From the NCBI GenBank assembly GCA_008692225.1, contig VICG01000004.1, positions 2,046,501 through 2,110,500 on the forward strand: a DNA stretch of 64,000 nucleotides. The letters run 5' to 3'. The stretch is from Monilinia fructicola. Lineage: Eukaryota; Ascomycota; Leotiomycetes; Helotiales; Sclerotiniaceae. Positions 12,137 through 24,330 of the stretch are shown here, in pieces; the stretch's first letter is position 1, and each line of letters starts with the position of its first letter. The translations under genes were made by a program, and so were the position numbers. Below the pieces are notes generated by a model, which saw nothing but the letters and a program-made list of their open reading frames with translations, did no database searches and had not been told where the DNA came from.

Positions 12137-13864
12137 TTAGTAGAGCACACGAGTGAGAATACGTGCTACATATGTTAGTATCGTATCATCGACCTGATCG
12201 TGTAAAGGGACTTACAGCTCAAAGCTTCCAAGCTATCAGCGATCTCCTTCAAATCGCTAAGTTGTACATTGCTGATATCAGCCATGAGGTAGGCGACCTA
12301 AATGATTTTTAGCACATCATTCAAAGAATACGAACTGATTAATTTTCTTACATCTCCCTTGTTATCAGTAATTTGTTTGTCGACATTATGGTCACCAAGA
12401 ATTTCGTTAACCTTTCTCAAGACACCCGGAATGTTGTGATGGATGTAGATTACCTAAACAGATCAGTAAGGTTATCGTAGAAGTCGAGACAACTAGACTT
12501 ACTCTTGCGTGGTTGGACTCGTCCAATGTAAGAGAACGAAGATTGACCTCTGGTAGGTTTACAGCTCCAAGTGTAACACCCGAGTTTACGTATCTAACAA
12601 GAGCGTCACCAACTGAGGAACTGTATTAGTTACTGATGATTTATACGCTGGCAAGGCACATACCTTCGACACCAATAGCACGCTGAGCTTCCTCGGTACT
12701 GCCACCAATGTGAGGGCTAAGAATGATATTCTTGAGACTGCGGAGATCCTCCGCCCAAGAATTTAGACTGTTTGTAAAGTAAGGTCCGTTTCCGCCTGGC
12801 TCGCTTGGGTATACATCCAAAGCTGCACCAGCAAGCTTTCCACTTCTCGAGGCTTCGATGAGAGCCGGAATATCAATCACGCTGCCACGGGATGCGTTGA
12901 TAAGATAGCTACCATCTTTCATTTGATCGAATTGTGCTTTGCCAATAAGGTTCTTTGTCTCTGGAAGCTCGGGAACATGGCATGTGATAAAGTCCGCGGT
13001 ATTGAGTAATTCGTTCAATGTAGGAACCTGTTTAGCGGTACCCAATGCCATGAGGTTGACAACATCATAGTAGATGACCGACATGCCCATGGCCTCGGCA
13101 AGAACAGATAACTGTGAACCAATATGACCGTAACCAATTATACCTGAAATTTGTGAATCAGCCATAGGTAAAAAGGGGCATATGGAAGAATGCATACCAA
13201 GAGTTTTTCCACGGATTTCCCAGCATTTGTTGCTAACTTTGTTCCAAGTTCCATTGTGCAATTCGTTTGATCGGTCACCGAGTTGACGAGCAAGAACTAT
13301 AATCTCTGCAATGACTAGTTCTGCTACACTTCGGGAGTTGGCAAAGGGGGAGTTGAAGACTGCAATTCCATGTGCTGCAGCATAGTCAAGGTCGACCTGA
13401 TTTGTGCCAATGCAGAAACATCCCACCACAATCAGATTCTTGGCTTCGCGAAGGACTTTCTCGCTGAGCTTAGTTTTTGATCTTATTCCAATAACGTGAA
13501 CATCTCTGTACAATACTTGTCAGCTAGAAACGATTTTCGATCGACTTCACTCATCGTACCGAATCTTTTCGATTAATTCGTCCTCTGGCAAAGAAGTCTT
13601 CAAGGCTTCAACTTGATATCCTTGTCCGGAAAGAATATCCTTTCCACTTTGATTGACATTCTCCAAAAGTAAAATCTTGATATCTTGGGTGTCAAATGGC
13701 TTTAATTGCTTTGCATTGGTTTGTGTAGTAGTTTTCGAAAAGGAGCCCCCACCAAAGCTTGATGGCGGGGAATGAAAAGTTGCTGTAGGGGAAACGCTCA
13801 GGCTATTCGGAACCATTCTTGAGAGGCCACTTGCTCCAACAATATCCTGTGGTGTAGCCATCAT
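12137..13864 (-). CDS. SER33: D-3-phosphoglycerate dehydrogenase
   Basis: NAD-dependent oxidation of 3-phosphoglycerate to 3-phosphohydroxypyruvate, the first step of serine synthesis; cytosolic. Seven exons: 13864-13560, 13505-13198, 13144-12664, 12612-12503, 12454-12352, 12297-12216, 12165-12137. All junctions are GT-AG and in frame. The Rossmann motif GYGHIG, NASRG (catalytic Arg), the conserved LDVYPSEPGG segment and SPHIGGST (catalytic His) are present. A C-terminal ACT domain (IHHNIPGVLRKVNEIL to the end, RILTRVLY) would allow serine feedback. The N-terminal ~50 residues are Ser/Pro-rich, as in fungal Ser3/Ser33. Two ATGs (13864, 13861) are adjacent; either may start. SER3 versus SER33 cannot be told apart here. 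Confidence 0.95.
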
Positions 13865-14230
13865 GAAGTAGATGATTGATGAGTAAATATGAATGAAGAA
13901 ACGATGAATACTCAAAATTGAAGTGAAGTGAAGTGAATGGGATGGAAAAATCAAACAATTTATGTTTCAAGAGTAAGTGAGTCAGTTTAGTAAACGTGGA
14001 AAGCAATAAAGAGCATGACAAGTAAACTCGCAAACTATTGCTGTCCCGCAAAATCGCGTCAACGGCAAGACGAGGCTCCGAAATAGGGAAACTAGTTAGG
14101 CATAGTCAACCAATTATATTTCAGTATCCAGAAGGCTGAAGTGTGGGAAAATAACCCTGCAAAAAATTCATTTCCCGTAGGTTTTTGTTTGATGCACGCG
14201 GGGCAAAAGTATCATCTCTATTTCCTGTGT

Positions 14231-14316
14231 TGAAGATGAGGGGGAGGTGAGGATGAAGATGAAGATGAAGATGAGGATGAGGATGAGGGGGAGGAGGATG
14301 GGGATGAGGATGAAGA
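14231..14316. repeat. GATGAG/GATGAA microsatellite
   Basis: Imperfect 6-bp purine repeat (units GATGAA, GATGAG, GGATGA) in the gap between the dehydrogenase start and the NAP1 3' end. It creates a His/Pro-rich false frame on the other strand. The rest of 13865-14735 shows no gene. Confidence 0.8.
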
Positions 14317-14735
14317 TTCATACGTTTTCTTATATCTTGAGAGAGAAGTAGGGAAGATGAGGTGATATGAAATGAATATTTTAACTCAGTGCATTGCATT
14401 TATTTTCACTTGCAGGCATAAATATGGGCTTGACATGGAATCATGATTGTAATTTGACTTTTCGTAGGAAGAAATCTACATACGCCATTGTACCAATAGA
14501 AAAGTAGAGATCGAGAGTATGGAAGTGATAGGCTTCTTAAGCAATTAGGCTATTCTAATAGAAGCGAATAAAATACCGGATCAAAATGCAGTTGGGAAAA
14601 ACACCTATGCAATTGCGGACTGTTCTTCCTGAAAGACTTTGTGTGCCAAAAGCACTTCGGAGGTACTTCTAGGCCAAGGACGTCCTTAGAGGGAGTCAAG
14701 GTAATGAAAAATATCGATAAGCCTCAAAATTTCAT

Positions 14736-16163
14736 TTAACTCTGCTTACACTCAGCGGCCTCCTGCTTGGGTTTCGCAGCATCATCCTATTTTAGGTTAG
14801 TTGATGCAAATAAAATGGCAGCAACGAAAACTTACATCATCGTCTGACTCATCTTCATCATCATCACGGTCTTCGCTCAAATCTTCTTCATCGTCCTCAT
14901 CCTCGAAATCACCTTCTTCCATATCATCATCCAATTCCTCGAATTGAAGAGCCTCTCCAGTGAACCAATCGATTGCACGTGGGATAAGCTTTTCTTTAAT
15001 ATCCTCACCCAATTGGTAGTCAAGCTCGAGACGTTCCTCGATATCTGAAGCCAAGTCATCATCATCATCATCCGTAGGTGCCTTGGGTGGGGAGAAGAAG
15101 TTAAAGAATGACTCTGTTGGGACGGTCTTCTTGACAACACGGGTTTGCTTTGTGTCTGAAATAATAATTAGCAAAATTTAAACATTGCCAAATCTTGAAA
15201 ACTTACTCTTGTTGCGTTGCTTCTTGCTTTCAACTCGGACAGTCAAATCCTTGCCATCCTTCCAGTTAATCTTGTCACCTTCAGCATGGTCATAGATGAA
15301 GTCTCCGCCGTAACCACTCTCGTTTTGATAGAAGTATGTTTTGGTGATTGTCTTGTTGGTGAAGAACTCATTGTCGGCGAATTGGAAAATCAGACGGAAT
15401 CCAGGTTTATCGAGGTACTCCATTTGTATATCGGTCAAGTCTTTGAGAGCGGCCTCGTCTCTATCTGTGATCATCTCGGCAAGTGATACTTGGTTCTTCA
15501 TGGCGGATAACCAGAACTCTGGGATACCGGAAATCTTCTCGGCGGTCTCATCCGACTTTTCGGCTTGTTCAGCGTCATGCTCCTCATCATCCTCCTCACC
15601 CGACCTGATCTCCTCCTCGGTGGGTTCAACTTCGCCGTTGACGATCTTGGCTCGCTTCTGGTACAAAGGAGTGAATTTGGCAAAGTATTTCTTCTCAAGC
15701 TCCAAGACCTCTTCCTGGAACTCGGCTTCTAACTTCGAATGCTCTTTTTGAACGCCCTTAAGACCGGCAACGCGACGACGAACGGGTGTAGGAAGGGACT
15801 CGACGTAGCCAGATGAACGACCAACAAGAGAGCCAAGCTTTCCTTGGATCATCTGGACAAGTTTTGGGTTTTGTGCGAAGATGGAGGCTGCTGCAGCGCG
15901 GTCAAACTCCTCTGCAAAATAAATGTCAGTCATTGGCTTAGAAAACTCGGTGTAGGACGAAGCGACAACATACCTTCCTTGATCGTGCCAACACCAGGTT
16001 GTTGAGCATGCGATGAAATGGGAGCGTTATTCATTGGGGTATTTTGAGGAGTACTGTTAATAAATCGTCAGTATTGTAAACGGAATTTTTTGTTGTATTG
16101 AAATGGCTATTTTGAAACTTACGGGGCCGTTTGAGGGTTATTTTTCTTTGGAATGTCCGACAT
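14736..16163 (-). CDS. NAP1: Nucleosome assembly protein NAP1
   Basis: Histone H2A-H2B chaperone that moves between nucleus and cytoplasm. The start (MSDIPKKN) is at 16163. Exons run 16163 to about 16122, about 16053 to 15971, 15912-15208, 15156-14835 and 14786-14736 (first two boundaries approximate). The NAP domain is clear: [20 protein letters not shown] (dimerisation helix), [60 protein letters not shown] long acidic Asp/Glu tail follows, typical of the family, and the last exon ends EAAECKQS. Reading frame is unbroken across the whole gene. Confidence 0.95.
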
Positions 16164-16584
16164 CTTGTCTTATTCTTTCAAATCACTTAAGAGTAAGATA
16201 AAAGGGATGAAAATATCTCTTGGGTGTAAGAGATTTCGTCTCGTGGCGATGTTCTTATGAGAAAAAGTTCTTGAGGTTGAGGTTGAGAAGTTGTTGGACC
16301 TTAGCGTCCAAGATTTGCTCAGATTGTGATTGCGGGCTACGACTACCAAAATAACCGATAAGGCGGGGCGAAAACCTGAGGTTACGGTTACCAAGATAAC
16401 CAAAGTGAGTGCCTAATACCTATCTAGTAGTATTGCTAGTGAATCGCGCCGTGCGCTCGCTATATAAGTTCAATCATTTCCAGAAGGCTTGGCTGTCAAC
16501 GTTATGGCTTCAATTATAATGTATATTTCACTCTCATAATTGTTTTGTAATACCCTCACATCGTGTTTATTCTCTTGACTCGAA
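16164..16584. promoter_or_regulatory. Shared divergent promoter, NAP1 / P5B ATPase
   Basis: The two start codons face away from each other across 421 bp, so this segment must hold both promoters and 5' UTRs. It contains a GC-rich patch near 16340-16375 and a TATA-like TATATAAG at about 16461-16468, about 120 bp before the ATPase start. No specific factor site is assigned. Confidence 0.5.
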
Positions 16585-19500
16585 ATGGCTGCGTCCAATG
16601 GTTATGCTGCCGGCCACCGGCCACGGCGAAGCAGCCCGATCGCAAGCCATAGCCAGAGAGGAACAAATTATCATACTGGCATGCTTTACAGAAGGGGCTC
16701 CAATATATCAACTACAAGCTTCATGGATGATGTTGAGATGGCACAAGACGAGATGTTCTCAGGTGCAGTCTCTGAATCAATTCCTTCTAGCATTGCGTCC
16801 TTTGCGCATCGACGATCGCGCGCAGATTCAACAGCAAGTTTCACTTATTATCAGCAAAACGATGACGATGAGGAGCTTTTGGGGAGTGCTGAGGACGAAG
16901 ATGATAGCGCTATAATAGATGAGGAAGACGATGTTCAATATCAAGAGGAAGACTCGGATTTAGACGCCACTGAAATGGCTCTGAGAAGGATATCAACTGT
17001 CGAATCTAGAAATTCCGTGCATGATCGATTACTACGCAGTGATAGTGTGGGAACGAATGGAAGCAATCTCGGGCAAGGTCACCGAACGAATCAAAAGATA
17101 TACATTATCACGGAGGACCTCACTATAGTGGTGGCTGGCTTTCGAACCAGTACCTTTGGTTTTGCTTTATACTTGGCAATATGTATAGTTTCCTTTGGTC
17201 TTGGTTATCTTTTGTTGCGATGGTTGCCTCGCTGGCAAGTCCGCATCATTGGGATCCCATCATCACTGAGGGAATGTACTTGGGTAGTTATTGAAGTCAG
17301 TAAATATCATATATTCCAAATTCCAATATTCTTTCCAAACTACTTCACGTGTTCCCTTGAACTCTAGAACTACAGGTATGCTGACTTTATGTGTCTTTCT
17401 AGAACCAATGGGGAGAATTTGTAGTTCAGGATGTCGAATCAAAAGAATATGGACGGTCTCTGTCCACAGTCTTTGGCCTCTCCGAAAAAAAGTATTCCAT
17501 GTCTTACGATTATGATGATGACCCAGTTTTGGACAACTTACGCATCCTTGACTATCGCTATATGCGATTCTCATTCAATCCATTGAAAGATCGATTCATC
17601 CTATGTAATAGTGAGTACCCTTTTCATTCAGCAGATTCATGTTTTTCGCATGTTTTTCGAGAGTCCAGGGCACACTCCAAATCCTTCCCTGTTTGAAAAC
17701 CCTGGTATCTTTGAACATAGTTTACTATTCTTGATGTATTGAATACTCCAAACGGATCCAACATGTAGAATAAAATCAATGTCTCAGAGATGTCAAGAAT
17801 CAAGGATCTCTTGTTGTCGCATTGCATTACCGAGTATCGCAAATATGGACTTGTTCTCATTTAGCGTACTCTCAACAACATCATAGTTCAATCATAGTAA
17901 CCAAGATCATCTAGGCTGGAAGGATCCGGCATGGACTGATGTGAAATCTATTCGTTCTGGGATTAGTGGAGAGGAAAAGGAGAATAGAGAGCTTGTTTTC
18001 GGGAACAATATGATCGACATTAAGCAGAAGACTGTTCCTCAACTCCTTGTCGATGAGGTATTCAAATCTGATCCCCTTTCTGGAAGCACATACTAATCAA
18101 TATAGGCTTTCCATCCGTTTTATGTCTTTCAAGTGGCCAGTCTCATTCTATGGTCAATGGATCAGTATTATTACTACGCCGGGTGTATATTTGTCATATC
18201 CGCCGTGAGCATTACTACTACGCTTCTTGAGACCAAATCGGTGAGTACAAGTTTCCAACAGGTCGTCATGACACATACTGATAGCTGGATCGAAGACAAT
18301 GAAACGACTGAGAGAAATTTCAAGATTTGAATGTGATGTTCGCGTTCTTCGCAACTCATTCTGTAGGTTATGTGGTCTGATCATCCCGGCAAGTCTAATT
18401 GAACCCTTTAGGGCGCTATGTTCCATCGAGTGAACTCGTTCCGGGAGATATCTATGAGGTTACAGATCCAGCTTTGGGGCAATTTCCTTGCGATAGTCTA
18501 TTGTTATCTGGCGACTGCATTGTTAATGAAAGCATGCTAACTGGTAAGGCTTCCGATTTGCTCATAGTAATAGGTTTTTGACTTCTTTAGGTGAATCTGT
18601 CCCTGTGTCTAAAGTTCCAGCTACCGATGAATCTTTACGACTCCTTAACCTTTCCGCTTCATCTGTGGCGCCTGAGCTTGCGAAACACTTCTTGTTCTGC
18701 GGGACTAAAATCATCAGGGCACGCCGTCCTCATGATGACAATGATGGCGAGGCAGTTGGTCTCGCCATGGCTGTCAGAACAGGATTCAATACCACCAAGG
18801 GTGCATTGGTCCGATCCATGCTCTTCCCGAAGCCTTCAGGATTCAAGTTTTACAGGGATTCATTCCGCTACATCTCTGTTATGGGTGGCATTGCGATGCT
18901 GGGATTTGTTGCGTCCTTCATAAATTTCGTCCATTTAAACCTGGCATGGCACTTAATTCTTGTCAGAGCATTAGATCTGATAACAATTGTCGTCCCACCA
19001 GCTTTGCCTGCCACGCTCACTATCGGAACTAACTTCGCTCTTGGTCGCCTTAGGAAGAAACAGATATTCTGTATCAGTCCTCAGAGGGTAAACGTCGGTG
19101 GCAAACTCGACATCGTATGTTTCGACAAAACTGGAACATTGACCGAGGATGGTCTGGATGTTCTTGGTATTAGAGCTGTACACCAGCCAGCAAATAGATT
19201 TAGTGATATTCTCACAGATGCACAATCACTGTTACCGGGGGCGGCTTATGAACGCGATCCGACAGTTGACTACAACATTCATAAAGCCATCCTTTACACG
19301 ATGGCGACATGTCACTCACTTCGAGTCGTTGACAATGAACTGATGGGCGACCCCTTGGATCTGAAAATGTTTGACTTTACCGGTTGGTCGTTCGAGGAAG
19401 GACAGCATAACTCCGGCGATGCTGATGACGAGGATTCGGGGGGTTGTCACCTTCAATTGCACGACCTCCGGCCGGAATGGAGTACGATTTGGATGACCAA

Positions 19501-21264
19501 GACAATTCCAGTAACTCTCCCATTGAACTTGGGTTCTTAAATCTTTCGAGTTTGTCTCACAACTTCGACGGGCCAGTGTAATTGCTCGGAACTTTGGATC
19601 TCAAGGGTGTGATATTTACGTAAAGGGCGCCCCTGAGTGCATGAAGGAGATTTGCAAAGCGGAAAGCTTTCCCAGCGACTATCAAGATCTTCTTGCCTAT
19701 TATACACACAGAGGCTTTCGTGTTATCGCTTGTGCCACGAAACATATTAAGAAGCTTAACTGGGTAAAGGTGCAGAAGATGAGTCGCGAAGACACTGAAT
19801 CGGGACTGAGCTTTATTGGGTTCATAATTTTTGAGAACAAGCTCAAACCAAGCACAGCCGGTGTATTAGATGAGCTCACTGAAGCTGGTATCAGAAAGGT
19901 CATGTGTACAGGCGACAACATATTGACGGCCATTAGCGTTGCTCGAGAGTGTAACCTGATCGACAAGACTGCTCATTGCTTTGTACCTCATTTTATAGAA
20001 GGGGACTCGCTAGACCCAAAAGCTCGATTATCGTGGGAAAGTATAGATAATGGCATTTACACACTTGACGACCAAACTCTAACCCCACTTCCTCCGCCTG
20101 TGGAAAGCGATGCATCATTGCCTTATGATATATCTAATTTGAGGAATTATTCTTTAGCTGTGAGTGGAGATGTGTTCCGCTGGGTTGTTGATTTTGCACC
20201 CTCGAGTGTTCTTCAAAGAATGCTTGTCTGTGGCCAAGTATTTGCACGTATGTCGCCTGACGAGAAACATGAGCTGGTAGAGAAACTTCAGAGTATCGAC
20301 TACTGCTGTGGATTCTGTGGCGATGGTGCGAATGATTGCGGTGCATTAAAAGCTGCAGACGTTGGCATCTCATTGTCCGAGGCAGAAGCTTCGGTCGCAG
20401 CCCCATTTACCAGTCGAGTGTTCGACATTACCTGTGTTCCTGAAGTTATACGCGAGGGCCGAGCAGCTCTAGTGACCAGCTTCAGCTGTTTTAAGTACAT
20501 GAGTCTTTATTCGGCCATTCAGTTCACTTCTGTGAGCTTCCTATATGCGTCCGCATCAAATCTTGGGGACTTTCAATTTCTTTTCATTGACTTAATACTG
20601 ATTCTACCTATTGCGATTTTCATGGGATGGACTGGACCTTTCCCCATTTTGTGCCAGAAACGTCCCACGGCCAATCTTGTATCAAGAAAAGTCTTGACGC
20701 CACTGTTGGGCCAAATCGCCATCTGCATCCTCATTCAAGCCGTTGCATTTCAGGCAGTGCGACGACAGCCTTGGTTTATTCCTCCCCATCTTAACAAGGA
20801 TGAATCCAACATCGAAAACTCGGAGAACACCACGTTATTTCTGGTATCTTGCTTCGAGTACATCCTTTCTGGAATCGTTTTAAGTGTGGGAAAGCCATTC
20901 CGTCAATCAATGGCACATAACCGTAAGTTTTCAAGCCTATTTCTTCCACTCTTCTTGATGACTGACATTCTCAGTTCCTTTCGTTGTTACGATTGTCGTA
21001 GCATTGTTATTCTCATTATACATGCTTTTTGATCCTTCTCAATGGTTAGCGAATTTTATGCAGTTGACCGAATTAAGTTGGGACTTCGAAGTATTCATCC
21101 TGATTCTAGGGATTGGATATATTTCATTGGCATGGTCATCCGAAAATTATCTACTCCCAAAACTTGGAAAGTATTTGGGTATCTTGAAGACGTCGATCAC
21201 CCGGAAACCTAAGCAAAGAAAAACTTACAAATTAGTCCTGGAAGAGATGCGCTTAAGCTCATAG
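16585..21264 (+). CDS. YPK9: P5B-type ATPase (YPK9/ATP13A2 family)
   Basis: Vacuolar/endolysosomal P-type ATPase; human ATP13A2 exports polyamines from lysosomes and yeast Ypk9 protects against Mn. An acidic N-terminus precedes membrane segments around 17140-17225. Later exons give [17 protein letters not shown] (A-domain), the P5B signature [11 protein letters not shown], the phosphorylation motif [35 protein letters not shown] and six C-terminal membrane segments ending [11 protein letters not shown]. Introns: 17296-17402 region, 17611-17914 region, about 18058-18105, 18241-18317 region, 18365-18411, 18545-18591, about 20923-20974. PPALP rather than PPELP excludes the P5A (Spf1) group. The frame breaks twice in the variable N-domain: G run 19438-19443 and A run 19539-19541; single-base changes restore it. 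Confidence 0.93.
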
Positions 21265-21845
21265 CCATAATGCGGCGAATGAACACATAAAAAACAAATT
21301 GTACCTATAATATATGTAGATAGGCTGGAAATAAACGGTTCACAGAACTCGCAGTGTAGTCCAACTATGAGAGATTCTTGACTGCTCAACCCACTCCATA
21401 TATCTCCCGTACTGAGTTTATTTGCTGCACTGAACCTAATCGAAACATTGAATCCATTTGGAACACTTGATACTTTCATTCATGTTATTACGCTATACCA
21501 CAAATTCCACGACTTTTGGAATCCTTAAAGCTTTCGAATCCAAAGGGAATAGATATCTATTTGCAATTAAGAAAGCTAGTATCTACTAGGTACTAGGCAG
21601 GTACTAGTATGGAAGCTAAAAGGGAGCTACGGGTACCGAAGTATCTTCTAGATGATGATATACTAATAATAAGTGCACACTTTCGCGCTCCTACCTCTGC
21701 GCTTTGGTACACATTCCTAAACAATAGGATCCCGAACTTCCAAAGGCAATTTACCTATTAGTTCCTCCAATTCCCAAAGCTACTCATCATCACCGAAGCT
21801 TTTCTGTTCGTTTTCAAACTCTTGACACTTCTCAAGCTACTAATC
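21265..21845. other. Intergenic region
   Basis: About 580 bp between two plus-strand genes; holds the ATPase 3' UTR and the promoter of the methyltransferase. A TAGTA/CTAGGTACTAG-rich patch lies at 21578-21612. No gene seen. Confidence 0.5.
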
Positions 21846-23268
21846 ATGAATTACGGTAATTCTTCAACATACGTCATTTCACCCCCATACATAGCAGTGT
21901 CAACTAACAACCTCACAGATTGGATTCTTGATGGAGGATATCTCCCAAATGCTGTAATACGCCTTGGCATTCGTCGCCAATTGCGTGAGCGCATTGAGCT
22001 GATCAAAAGTACATCATTGGAAGAAGCCTACGAGCGTAAAATGAGCTATGTAGAGCTTCTTCGAAGTCGTCCTATTGCGATTGAGACGGCTGCTGCGAAT
22101 GAGCAACATTATGAAGTTGGAACTGGTGTCCTTGCTGCTTGTTTAGGGCCGAGAATGAAGTATAGTTGCTGCTTGTATCCCAAAGGAAGTGAGACATTGG
22201 GCCAGGCTGAAGTGGAAATGTTGGAAACTTATGTGAAGAAGGCGGGGTTGAAGGATGGCATGAGTATTTTGGATCTTGGGTAGGTGTTTGCGAATTTATA
22301 GAAGAGGGTGATGGAAGTGAATTGAAAATGGCTAATATATTTCTAGATGCGGTTGGGGTTCAGGAGCTTTGTATTTTGCAGAAGTTCTCCCAAATTCGAA
22401 GATTACCGCGTTTTCGAATTCGAGAACCCAGAAGCTGTACATTGATGAGAAAGCAAGGGAGAAGGGACTCAAAAACTTGACCGTTATCACTGGGAATGTG
22501 GTCGATTATGAATTTGAGAAAGAGAGTTTCGACCGAGTGGTGTCCATCGAGGCAAGTCACATGTGAGCAATTCCTTCGGGTCAATGGCTAACAATATAAA
22601 GCTCTTTGAGCATATGAAGAACTATGAGTTGCTTATGGCAAAGATTGGAAGAGCCTTGAAGCCGGGAGGAAAATTGTTTGTCCATATCTTTGCTCACAAG
22701 ACTACTCCTTATGACTTTGAGGAGGGATGGATGAGCACACACTTTTTTGTGAGTATCATCGGCTCTTTTTGTCGCACTCTATGATTCCAAACTGCCATTT
22801 CATGTTTCTTTTTCTGTATCATCCTCACCCCCAATACAGCTCCGGACCCCCACTATGCTTGCGAGTGGTTTCTTATTAGACGATTGCTGACTCAATGATG
22901 ATGTTGTAGTCTGGAGGTACCATGCCCTCTGCGGATTTGTTGTTATTCTTCCAGAAAGACCTCAAACTTGAGAAGCAATGGTGGGTGAATGGCCAACATT
23001 ATGCAAAGACTTGCGAGGTATGTCCATTCTTCATTTCAAACTTAAATCCCCATGCTGATAAATCATGCAGGATTGGCTATCAAAGATGGTAGCTAGCAAG
23101 CAGGAAATTTGGCCTCATCTAACAGAAACATATGGCGAGAAGGATACTGCGATGTGGTTCTATCGTTGGCAGATATTCTACTTGGCCTGCGCCGAACTGT
23201 TTGCATATGAAGGTGGAGATACCTGGGGTGTATCTCACTACCTGTTTGAGAAGCCTAGTTCTGCATAA
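21846..23268 (+). CDS. SAM-dependent methyltransferase, CFA-synthase / CNMT-like
   Basis: Member of the cyclopropane-fatty-acid-synthase superfamily, closest in layout to plant coclaurine N-methyltransferase-like proteins. Exons: 21846-21855, 21919-22279, 22347-22551, 22602-22748, 22910-23017, 23071-23268; about 342 residues. The first exon is only MNY plus one base, joining to DWILDGGYLPNAVIR. SAM site: ILDLGCGWGSGALYFAE; later VITGNVVDYEF, DRVVSIE, LFEHMKNYELL, ALKPGGKLFVHIF, MPSADLLLFFQ. The intron 22552-22601 starts GCAAGT and ends AAAG, a GC-AG intron; the nearby GT donor at 22563 breaks the frame. Substrate (lipid or amine) cannot be told from sequence. A second use of the first intron's upstream frame as coding is unlikely. 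Confidence 0.88.
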
Positions 23269-23483
23269 TAACATATATACTGTAGAATAAATAGACCGCA
23301 TATAATAGACTCGATTTTAACTCCAATGCCCAATGATATTTCCTTTCGTATGTACAGTTCTTGATCCACTATTCGCGTTGTGATTCCAGATTCTGTCTCG
23401 AATGGTATCTCTCCAATGTTCAAGTCTTCGCAGCAAGTCGATAGATTCCGATTGCCTCTCCACCCTGTCCTAATTTTTGTTGT

Positions 23484-23760
23484 TCAATGATCCCAAGGAT
23501 GCTTCCAGCCCAACAAGACAGGACCTACGTTGTGTTAGTAATGTAATATTTTGACTAGGTCCAAGGGAAGGGCGATAGTACCATCTTTCTTCGCACGATA
23601 CATCAACTGCATATAGGTTAGCATGGAACCATGAGAATGACGATAGGTGAGCAAAGGTACATACGAAAAACCACATGCTTGCTCCCAATGCTGTACCAGC
23701 GAATCGGTAGAGAGGTGGAGCTCTGTAGAGTCCTCCGGGTCCTGGAGGTGGTTGTGCCAT
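23484..23760 (-). CDS. NADH:ubiquinone oxidoreductase subunit NDUFB2 (AGGG type)
   Basis: Small accessory subunit of the membrane arm of mitochondrial complex I. Three exons, 23760-23665, 23606-23582 and 23524-23484, give 53 residues. The Pro/Gly-rich start is followed by one membrane helix (GTALGASMWFFLMYRAKKDG) and the family's C-terminal signature GPVLLGWKHPWDH. The signature parallels plant NDUFB2 (YRAKQDGPVVMGWRHPWD). Both introns are GT-AG. Divergent from the kinase gene across 570 bp. Confidence 0.85.
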
Positions 23761-24330
23761 TACGCTGGTGGAATAGTTAGCATGTATATAAATGCCAGAA
23801 ATAGACTGAGCGGGGTTTGATATAGATTCATGGGGGAACTAACAGTGATTGTTGACTTGTATTGCTTTCAGGATTGAGTGTTCAATGTGCGAATTGAGTT
23901 CCAAGGTCATTCATTCACAACTTTGGGGCCGGTCCGAGTGAAGTTGAAAATTTATGCCTGAAATATAAGGCTTAAATTATAGCGCTACTCGTCTCGATAA
24001 CCAGTGTTTGAGCCTTTGTGATAAAATTCACTTTCTGTATTGTGTGCTATAAATTTCCTCAACGGGGCCATCCTATTTTCTACTACCTTGTATTGTAGCA
24101 TTTTACTGAGGAAGGCAACAATGCTGTTAAAATTCCTCTTAATCTCGCACCACGAGCCCTGAAATCGAAGCTTCGTTTCCCACCCTCTATCGTTCCAGTC
24201 AAAGGTTATTTGACAAAAGACGTCAACTTTCAGCGAAGGAAATCTTCGAAGGCTAGTGCTGCACAATCCTATACTCGATATATTCGCGCTGAAATAAGAC
24301 CCTCTCTTTGGTTCTACGCCTTCTGCTAGG
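23761..24330. promoter_or_regulatory. Divergent promoter region, NDUFB2 / BUR1-type kinase
   Basis: 570 bp between two start codons pointing away from each other. It must contain both promoters. No gene or clear factor site is seen. Confidence 0.45.
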
